Source: Bacillota bacterium
Lineage (GTDB): Bacteria; Bacillota; Clostridia; Acetivibrionales; DTU013
DNA: 64,000 bases
Direction of reading: 5' to 3'
Assembly (NCBI GenBank): GCA_023426125.1
Contig: JAFABI010000094.1
Coordinates: forward strand, 1 to 64,000
Of the stretch, positions 58,434 through 64,000 are shown one piece after another (position 1 is the stretch's first letter; every line of letters begins with the position of its first letter). The translations under genes were made by a program, and so were the position numbers. The notes below the pieces were generated by a model. The model saw only the letters and a list, made by a program, of their open reading frames with translations. It was not told the origin of the DNA and made no database searches.

Positions 58434-58475
58434 TAGGGATTGGACATAGAAATATGGCCACATCCCTAATTTTGT
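58434..58475 (+). terminator. Probable terminator of the ribosomal cluster
   Basis: TAGGGAT, TGG and CATA pair with TATG, CCA and ATCCCTA around GAAA, followed by ATTTTGT. It lies 121 bp after rplQ. The stem has one mismatch and the T tail is short, so stopping may be partial. The ECF genes follow. Confidence 0.6.
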
Positions 58476-58498
58476 ATTGGGATTGTATATAAAGGAAA

Positions 58499-58554
58499 GG
58501 GGACACACCCGCTGAGTAACGGGTAATCCGTAACAGGAGGGAATGTCCTCTTTT
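58499..58554 (-). repeat. GGGGACA-family repeat upstream of ecfA1
   Basis: Reads GGGGACACACCCGCTGAG, then CGGGTAATCC, then AGGAGGGAATGTCCTCTTTT on the plus strand. It is the best inner hairpin of the family (ACCCG/CGGGT). It ends 22 bp before the ecfA1 start. Confidence 0.7.
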
Positions 58555-58576
58555 GAAAATGAAAGAAGGAAAAGGC

Positions 58577-59443
58577 ATGCCGGGAAGTGTAAAAGATGAA
58601 ATAATAAAAGTCAGGAACGCAAGCTATATATATAAATCTCATGACGAAGGCAGGCCGGATGTTACAGCTGTTACCGGTATTGATCTTTCCATAGGGAAAG
58701 GGGAGTTTCTTGTCATTCTCGGGCGGAACGGCTCCGGAAAATCCACGCTTGCACGGCTGATGAATGCGCTGCTGTTACCTGCCGGCGGTACGGTATTTGT
58801 CAATGGCTTCGATACGTCGGATGAGAAGCTTATCTGGGAAATAAGGCGTTCAACGGGCATGGTTTTCCAAAACCCCGACAACCAGATTGTAGGAACAATA
58901 GTTGAGGAAGATGTGGCTTTTGGTCCTGAGAATCTTGGCGTTCCATCGGGAGAAATAAGGCAGCGTGTCGATGAAGCTCTTGATACCGTAGGGATGGCTG
59001 ATTACAAAAAGCATGCGCCTCATCTGCTTTCCGGCGGGCAGAAGCAAAGGGTTGCGATTGCCGGCATTCTGGCGATGAAGCCGGAGTGCATCGTTCTTGA
59101 TGAAGCAACCGCAATGCTAGATCCGGTAGGCCGGAAAGAAGTCATGCGGGTCCTGAAAAAGCTTAATGCCGAGGAAGGGATAACCATAGTCCTTATTACG
59201 CACCATATGGATGAGGCAGCTTCTGCCGGCAGGGTAGCCGTTATGGACAAGGGCAGCCTTGTCATGCTGGGTACTCCCCGTGAGGTGTTTTCCAATGTAG
59301 ACAGGGTGAAAAGTCTTGGTCTGGACGTACCGCAGGTTACAGAACTGCTTTATGAATTAAACAGGAAAGGGTTCAAACTGCCGCAGGATATTTTAACGGT
59401 TGACGAAGCTTATGAGTGCCTGGCCAGGGCGCTTTCCGAATGA
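58577..59443 (+). CDS. ecfA1: ECF transporter ATPase EcfA1
   Basis: 288 aa. The P-loop is GRNGSGKST, the Q-loop FQNPDNQIVGT, the signature LSGGQKQRVAIAG and the Walker B end IVLDEATAMLDP. It powers vitamin or metal uptake with EcfA2 and EcfT and swappable S components. The ATG at 58577 fits AAGGA 6-7 nt upstream; a frame from 58553 would begin in the repeat. Following rplQ is the usual place in Bacillota, but EcfA2 is not the next gene here. Confidence 0.93.
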   Translation: MPGSVKDEIIKVRNASYIYKSHDEGRPDVTAVTGIDLSIGKGEFLVILGRNGSGKSTLARLMNALLLPAGGTVFVNGFDTSDEKLIWEIRRSTGMVFQNPDNQIVGTIVEEDVAFGPENLGVPSGEIRQRVDEALDTVGMADYKKHAPHLLSGGQKQRVAIAGILAMKPECIVLDEATAMLDPVGRKEVMRVLKKLNAEEGITIVLITHHMDEAASAGRVAVMDKGSLVMLGTPREVFSNVDRVKSLGLDVPQVTELLYELNRKGFKLPQDILTVDEAYECLARALSE

Positions 59444-59472
59444 GTTTTATATGATTTATATGGGAGCTTTCC

Positions 59473-59808
59473 ATGGAAACGATTAAATCCATATTCTACT
59501 TTGTATTGGCAGGTATTTTTGAGATCGGCGGCGGCTATCTGGTATGGATGTGGCTGCGCGGAGGCAAAAGCATCCTGTATGGCATTATTGGTGCCGCAGT
59601 ACTATTCTTATACGGAATTATTCCTACGCTTCAGCCTCCAAATGTACCCTTTGGACGAGTGTATGCCGCCTATGGAGGCATTTTCATCATCCTTTCCATC
59701 CTATGGGGCTGGCAGGTGGACAAGGTGATTCCCGACAAGTATGACTTAATTGGAGCCTTAATAGCCCTTGTGGGAGTAGCGGTGATTATGTATGCCCCGA
59801 GAACATAA
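59473..59808 (+). CDS. ynfA: YnfA-family small membrane protein
   Basis: 111 aa with four membrane helices and the family pattern: LAGIFEIGGGYLVWMWLRGGKS, FGRVYAAYGGIFI, LWGWQVDKVIPDKYDLIGA. YnfA belongs to UPF0060, related to small multidrug resistance proteins, with a poorly known transport role. It lies between ecfA1 and ecfA2, where most genomes have no gene, so it was probably inserted there. Confidence 0.9.
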   Translation: METIKSIFYFVLAGIFEIGGGYLVWMWLRGGKSILYGIIGAAVLFLYGIIPTLQPPNVPFGRVYAAYGGIFIILSILWGWQVDKVIPDKYDLIGALIALVGVAVIMYAPRT

Positions 59809-59819
59809 TCCGGCAAGAC

Positions 59820-59987
59820 GATGTTTTCAACATCGGCAAACGTAATCCGGAGATGATTGAATCCAGCCTCCTGCATGTGAATCTGCAGGTCTGCCATTAT
59901 GATACCGGAGGCTGCGTCAGCAGAAGCATACGGGCGGATGTTGCCACGGGGACGGTCAAGGTAATCTATCAGCCGCTAAGCATTTAG
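59820..59987 (+). pseudogene. cheD: cheD remnant (C-terminal fragment)
   Basis: One frame gives about 55 residues with DVFNIGKRNPEMIESSLLHV, then DTGG and ATGTVKV before a stop. This matches the C-terminus of the chemoreceptor glutamine deamidase CheD (NIGxRN, xDxGG, TGKVxI). No start codon or N-terminal half precedes it; ynfA ends 12 bp before. It is probably the tail of a lost gene. The remaining gap to 60121 shows nothing. Confidence 0.55.
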
Positions 59988-60121
59988 GAAAGACGGGTCT
60001 TGACATAGCGGCCAGTACGTTGTTCCTTCGAGGATTTGGATCTATTTGATAGGGATGGATTCGGAAGCCAAAGGCTTTTCAGCTGCCGCAGAAATTGATT
60101 GAAGCATTTGTCTGGCAACAA

Positions 60122-60721
60122 TCATTCGGTAAGAACAGACCGGTAGACCCGCATGCCTCCACTTTTTTCAATATCTTCGGCATTGCCGAAACGCGCTTTC
60201 ATGATCTCCTTCAGCGTAGCTCCGCCTTTGTTGTGAAAAGCCACCAGCCACAGGGCTCCTCCCGGATTCAAGTGTTCCGGAGCTTCGTTTATAAGCTGCG
60301 TATTCAGCTTTTTACCCGCTGCAATTGGAGGATTTGATACGATATCGTCAAATTTTTTTCCCGTGAGACCGGAATACAGATTGCTGCCTAAGACATTCAC
60401 TCCAAGCATGTTTTTTAAGGCATTGCTTTTAGCGTACTCAACGGCTCTATTGTTGATATCGGCCATCCAGACGTTTTGGCCGGGATAAAGGGCCTTGAGG
60501 TAAAGTCCTATTGCGCCGTAGCCGCAGCCCATATCAAGGATAGCCCGCCCGGAAGGCGAAAAATGCTTAATAAGCAGTTCCGAAGCCTTATCAATCCGAA
60601 TCTCAAATGAGAATACACCGCTAACGGACATAAAGGAAAGCTCTATACCGTTTACGATCTGGGAAAAGCTTTTTTCCTTGATTTCCGAAACCGGATTTTC
60701 CGTGTAATAATGTTGATCCAT
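60122..60721 (-). CDS. RsmC-like class I SAM methyltransferase
   Basis: 199 aa. It has ILDMGCGYGAIGLYL (SAM-binding motif I), DINNRAVEYAKSNA and the catalytic NPPIAAGK of N2-guanine methyltransferases. It matches the single C-terminal domain of RsmC, which methylates 16S G1207 in E. coli. Small single-domain versions are common in Bacillota. It is transcribed against the ECF genes. The target RNA is inferred. Confidence 0.85.
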   Translation of the reverse strand: MDQHYYTENPVSEIKEKSFSQIVNGIELSFMSVSGVFSFEIRIDKASELLIKHFSPSGRAILDMGCGYGAIGLYLKALYPGQNVWMADINNRAVEYAKSNALKNMLGVNVLGSNLYSGLTGKKFDDIVSNPPIAAGKKLNTQLINEAPEHLNPGGALWLVAFHNKGGATLKEIMKARFGNAEDIEKSGGMRVYRSVLTE

Positions 60722-60782
60722 ACTGTTATCCTTTCGTATTTCTTATTATATCACGATTCTTTATATTAATTAATAAAAAGGC

Positions 60783-60810
60783 TTGCAGATATGAATTGTA
60801 TCATTATAAT
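60783..60810 (+). promoter_or_regulatory. Promoter of ecfA2-ecfT
   Basis: TTGCAG (60783-60788), a 16-bp spacer and TATAAT (60805-60810), about 65 bp before ecfA2. It replaces read-through from ecfA1, which is cut off by the opposing methyltransferase gene. Confidence 0.55.
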
Positions 60811-60876
60811 TATAGTAGGAAATGAAATTAGGCAATGGATTAAGATGTTGAGACTGAATACGAATTTGGAGTGTGT

Positions 60877-61734
60877 ATGTCAATCGTTGTAGAAAATCTT
60901 TCGTATATTTATATGAAAGGGACGCCTTTTGAAAAACTGGCGCTTGACAATATAAACCTTAAAATCGACGACGGTGAATTCGCAGGGATTATCGGGCATA
61001 CCGGCTCCGGCAAATCTACCCTTGTTCAGCATTTCAGCGGTTTGCTGAAGCCTTCCTCGGGAAGGGTGCTGATCAATGAGACGGATACTGCGGGGAAAAA
61101 CCTGAAGGAGCTGAGGCGGCATGTGGGGATTGTATTTCAATACCCCGAGCATCAGCTTTTTGAAGAAACGGTTTACAAGGATATCGCCTTCGGACTGGTA
61201 AAGCAGGGAATGCCGGAGGAGGAAATACGGTCTGTGATCCTGGACACGATAAAAATCGTAGGCTTGCAGGAGGAAGTACTGGAAAAGTCTCCCTTTGAAT
61301 TGTCCGGCGGTCAGAAACGCCGTGTGGCTATCGCCGGAGTGCTGGCAATGAAGCCCGGGATACTTGTGCTGGATGAGCCTACGGCAGGACTTGATCCCAG
61401 GGGCAGAGACGAAATTTTCGGTTTTATCAAAAACATGCATGAAGCATTGGGGATTACCATCCTTCTTGTCTCCCACAGCATGGAGGATATCGCCAGGCTG
61501 GTCAAAAGGGTGATTGTGATGAGCAAGGGAAGAATTGAAATGGACGGAAAGGTATCGGACATCTTCAACCAGCCGGAGGCCCTGGAGAGAATAGGGCTTT
61601 CGTCGCCGCAGATTTCTTATCTGATGAAGCGGCTCAAAAGGGTGGTACCTGAAATCAATGACAATGTTTTTACGGTTAAAGATGCCAGGGATGTATTGAT
61701 AAAGCATCTTATAAGACAGGAGCACAAAGCATGA
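60877..61734 (+). CDS. ecfA2: ECF transporter ATPase EcfA2
   Basis: 285 aa. The P-loop is GHTGSGKST, the Q-loop FQYPEHQLFEET, the signature LSGGQKRRVAIAG and Walker B LVLDEPTAGLDP. It pairs with EcfA1 encoded 1.4 kb upstream. The ATG at 60877 is used, with TTTGGAG upstream. Its end overlaps the ecfT start by 4 bp. Confidence 0.94.
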   Translation: MSIVVENLSYIYMKGTPFEKLALDNINLKIDDGEFAGIIGHTGSGKSTLVQHFSGLLKPSSGRVLINETDTAGKNLKELRRHVGIVFQYPEHQLFEETVYKDIAFGLVKQGMPEEEIRSVILDTIKIVGLQEEVLEKSPFELSGGQKRRVAIAGVLAMKPGILVLDEPTAGLDPRGRDEIFGFIKNMHEALGITILLVSHSMEDIARLVKRVIVMSKGRIEMDGKVSDIFNQPEALERIGLSSPQISYLMKRLKRVVPEINDNVFTVKDARDVLIKHLIRQEHKA

Positions 61735-62558
61735 TAAAGGACATTACCCTGGGACAATATATTCCGGGAGACTCGGTGCTTCACAAAGCTGACCCCAGGA
61801 CAAAGATCATACTCACCTTTATATATATGGTCGTTCTGTTTATGATAAGGCCGGATGACAAGGTTATAATCAAAACATATACCGCCTTTGCAGCAGTGAT
61901 TTTTTTTACACTGCTTGCCATCGTAGTGTCGGGGATACCTATAAAATATACCCTGAAGGGTCTTAAGCCGATTTTAATCATCATCGTCTTTACCATGGTG
62001 ATCAACATTTTCACCACAAGCGGCACACCTGTCTACCCAACGGGTTTATTGAGCAAAATAACCGTCGAAGGCATAAATACGGCAATCATCCTGGCGCTGC
62101 GTCTGGCGCTCCTTATTATCGGCGCCTCTCTGCTTACGCTCACCACGACACCCATTTTGCTGACGGATGGCATAGAGAAGCTGCTGCAGCCCTTTAAAAA
62201 GCTGGGGCTGCCCGCGCATGAACTGGCAATGATGATGACCATCGCTTTGCGGTTTATACCCACCCTGCTTGAAGAAACGGACAAGATTATGAAGGCTCAA
62301 AGCGCCAGAGGAGCTGATTTTGATACGGGGAATCTCGTACAGCGGGCGAAAAGCTTTATACCCGTCCTGGTACCTCTTTTCGTAAGCGCTTTTCGAAGAG
62401 CAGACGAACTTGCAACAGCCATGGAGGCAAGATGCTACAGGGGAAGCATCGGGCGGACCAGAATGAGGCAGCTGAAGCTGGGAGGGACCGATATCCTGTT
62501 GGCTTCCGTAACCTGTATCTTCTTTGCATGCCTGCTTGTACTGCACAATACAATCTAA
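61731..62558 (+). CDS. ecfT: ECF transporter transmembrane subunit EcfT
   Basis: 275 aa with about five to six membrane helices. It starts ITLGQYIPGDSVLHKADPRTK, and two ATPase-contact motifs are seen: AQSARGADFDTG and ATAMEARCYRG. It links the two ATPases to S components encoded elsewhere. The usual next genes (truA, rplM, rpsI) do not follow; a hexokinase gene does. Confidence 0.93.
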   Translation: MIKDITLGQYIPGDSVLHKADPRTKIILTFIYMVVLFMIRPDDKVIIKTYTAFAAVIFFTLLAIVVSGIPIKYTLKGLKPILIIIVFTMVINIFTTSGTPVYPTGLLSKITVEGINTAIILALRLALLIIGASLLTLTTTPILLTDGIEKLLQPFKKLGLPAHELAMMMTIALRFIPTLLEETDKIMKAQSARGADFDTGNLVQRAKSFIPVLVPLFVSAFRRADELATAMEARCYRGSIGRTRMRQLKLGGTDILLASVTCIFFACLLVLHNTI

Positions 62559-62645
62559 GAAGAGTAAAAACCTGCGATTCTTAACAGTGATTATAAAAAT
62601 TTGATACGGTTTGATAAAAACCGTATCCGGAAGGATGGAAGGCAG

Positions 62646-63953
62646 ATGAAAAAGATTAAAGGAAAGGTAGAAGAATTCCTCAGAAAATATGAAATGGACT
62701 ATGGTAGTGTGGAGCTGGACGCTAATTGCCAGAGGTTCATTGAAGAAATGCAGAAGGGACTGGACGCTGAAGAAAGCTCGCTGCTGATGATTCCCACCTA
62801 CATAAGCATGGACAGCGAAATACCTCTCAATGAGCCTGTGATTGTAATCGACGCAGGCGGAACGAATTTCCGTGTCGCAGTGGTTTACTTTGATGATCGT
62901 AAAAAGCCTGTGATCGAAGATTTTAAAGTCTATTCCATGCCCGGTACAAAGGGGGAACTCTCAAAGGAGGAGTTTTTCGACACGATGGCCGCCTATGTCT
63001 GGCCGGTTTTACACAGGAGCAGCAAAATAGGCTTTTGTTTTTCCTATCCGGTAGTGATCTTGCCCAATAAGGACGGAAGGCTAGTGAAGTTCAGCAAGGA
63101 AGTTAAGGCCAGGGATGTGGACGGAGAGCTGATCGGTGACAACCTGCTTAAAGCGATAAAGAAGATGGGGTGCAAAGAAGAAAAAAGCCTTGTACTTTTA
63201 AATGATACGGTTTCAACATTGCTGGGCGGTAAAGCATCCTTCCCCGACAGAGTGTTTGACAGTTATATCGGCTTTATTCTGGGTACGGGCACCAATACCT
63301 GCTATATAGAAAAAGCATCCAATATAAGGAAATTGCCTGATTTGCGGGATACCGGCGGAACCATGCTGATCAATGTCGAGTCGGGAAATTATAACAAAAT
63401 GCCCAGAGGGAAGATTGATCTGGAATTTGACAGCGGCACCGCCAATCCCGGAGGATATGCATTTGAGAAAGCCATTTCCGGCGCATACCAGGGAGGCATT
63501 GTTCTTGCGGTTGTAAGAAAAGCCGCAGGGGACGGGCTTTTTACCGGCAGCTTTGCGGAAAAAATATCCGGTGATGTCCAGCTCAGTTCAAAGGAAATTG
63601 ATGATTTCCTGTACTATCCTTATGGGAATAATATTCTTGCAGAGTGCTGCTCCAACGATGAGGACAGGAAGTGCCTTTACATGCTGATTGATGCGGTAAT
63701 CGAAAGGGCGGCGAAGTTTGTTGCCATTAACCTGACGGCCGCTGTTTTGAAGACAGGGAAGGGTACCAATCCCTGCGCTCCGGTATGTATCACCGTAGAT
63801 GGCTCCACCTTCTACAAATCCAAGTTGTTCAGAACAAAACTGGAGCATTACATAAAAACCTTTGCCAATGACAAAATGAATGTATATTGTGAGTTTGTAA
63901 AGGCTGAAAACGGGACGCTGATAGGAACGGCCATCGCAGGCCTGATAGGGTAG
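62646..63953 (+). CDS. Eukaryotic-type hexokinase
   Basis: 435 aa of the classical hexokinase fold rather than the ROK or bacterial Glk families. Motifs: DAGGTNFRV (residues 69-77), FSYPV (132-136), LNDTVS with the catalytic Asp187, GTGTNTCY (213-220) and NVESGNY. It would phosphorylate glucose or another hexose with ATP. The ATG at 62646 follows GGAAGG; a frame from 62601 would add an unlikely basic start. Such hexokinases are rare in bacteria. It lies 87 bp after ecfT without a clear link to it. Confidence 0.85.
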   Translation: MKKIKGKVEEFLRKYEMDYGSVELDANCQRFIEEMQKGLDAEESSLLMIPTYISMDSEIPLNEPVIVIDAGGTNFRVAVVYFDDRKKPVIEDFKVYSMPGTKGELSKEEFFDTMAAYVWPVLHRSSKIGFCFSYPVVILPNKDGRLVKFSKEVKARDVDGELIGDNLLKAIKKMGCKEEKSLVLLNDTVSTLLGGKASFPDRVFDSYIGFILGTGTNTCYIEKASNIRKLPDLRDTGGTMLINVESGNYNKMPRGKIDLEFDSGTANPGGYAFEKAISGAYQGGIVLAVVRKAAGDGLFTGSFAEKISGDVQLSSKEIDDFLYYPYGNNILAECCSNDEDRKCLYMLIDAVIERAAKFVAINLTAAVLKTGKGTNPCAPVCITVDGSTFYKSKLFRTKLEHYIKTFANDKMNVYCEFVKAENGTLIGTAIAGLIG

Positions 63954-63965
63954 AAATATACGGAA

Positions 63966-63990
63966 ATACATGGGGACGGTTCTCGTGTAT
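63966..63990. repeat. GGGGACGGTTCT-type palindrome at the window end
   Basis: ATACA and TGTAT arms flank TGGGGACGGTTCTCG, 12 bp after the hexokinase stop. The core matches the palindromes at 28054 and 37502. It may continue beyond the window. Confidence 0.45.
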
Positions 63991-64000
63991 ACGATTTCCT

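Noticed and set aside
60880..61725. Long minus-strand open frame (281 aa) opposite ecfA2
   Set aside because: It mirrors a clear EcfA2 gene, has no family pattern and no ribosome binding site.

Overview
The window looks like a chromosomal segment of an anaerobic, plant-sugar-using Bacillota (class Clostridia). Reasons: the S10-spc-alpha ribosomal gene order ending in rpoA-rplQ-ecfA1, strong AGGAGG ribosome binding sites with many TTG starts, a KOW-domain gene between map and infA, zinc-type S14/L36/S4/L24, and YesM/YesN-type regulators beside CUT1 sugar transporters. Ribosomal proteins L22, L23 and L17 carry lineage-specific extra segments. A genus cannot be assigned from the sequence alone. 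No tRNA gene and no CRISPR array were recognised.

Layout. (1) 1-600: 3' end of a 5S rRNA with terminator, then a transposase fragment broken by a 244-bp MITE-like element. (2) 630-8395: a ribose-type locus. On the minus strand are a UroD/MtaA-like protein, RbsB-, RbsC- and RbsA-like proteins and RbsD; divergent from it are a ribokinase and a LacI-family regulator, with AAACGTTT-type operators in between. (3) 8419-11640, minus: fructokinase and a zinc polyol dehydrogenase (probably a sorbitol/polyol to fructose-6-P route) next to a ROK repressor. (4) 11989-27789: an alpha-xyloside utilisation locus. It has an AraC regulator, a class I xylose isomerase-like protein, two YicI-type GH31 enzymes, a YesN response regulator, a CUT1 transporter without its own ATPase, a second zinc dehydrogenase and a YesM kinase. 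pfkA follows. (5) 28215-39883: the most unusual locus. An OmpR/HK pair precedes a MacB/FtsX-like permease, an ABC ATPase with eroded catalytic motifs, two MalF/MalG-type permeases, a MacA/HlyD-type adaptor, a second MacB-PCD-like membrane protein, and a 756-aa lipoprotein that seems to fuse a beta-propeller to a sugar-binding protein. (6) 40268-40552: a small membrane protein. (7) 40679-58312: S10-spc-alpha genes with secY, adk, map, infA and rpoA, preceded by a leader with a 28-codon ORF and a strong terminator hairpin. (8) 58577-62558: the ECF transporter module ecfA1/ecfA2/ecfT, split by ynfA, a cheD remnant and an opposing methyltransferase gene. (9) 62646-63953: a eukaryotic-type hexokinase.

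Intergenic DNA is rich in short palindromic repeats of several families: a GTAGGGGCG..CGCCCCTAC element, a GGGGACA..TGTCCCC element found in both orientations inside the ribosomal cluster, a triple GGATGTTT..AAACATCC hairpin, GTCATTGCGAG-type repeats, and an inverted pair of MITE-like elements about 32 kb apart. The sugar modules fit together: imported ribose, polyols and alpha-xylosides become pentulose or hexose phosphates, with ribokinase, fructokinase, hexokinase and PfkA all encoded here.
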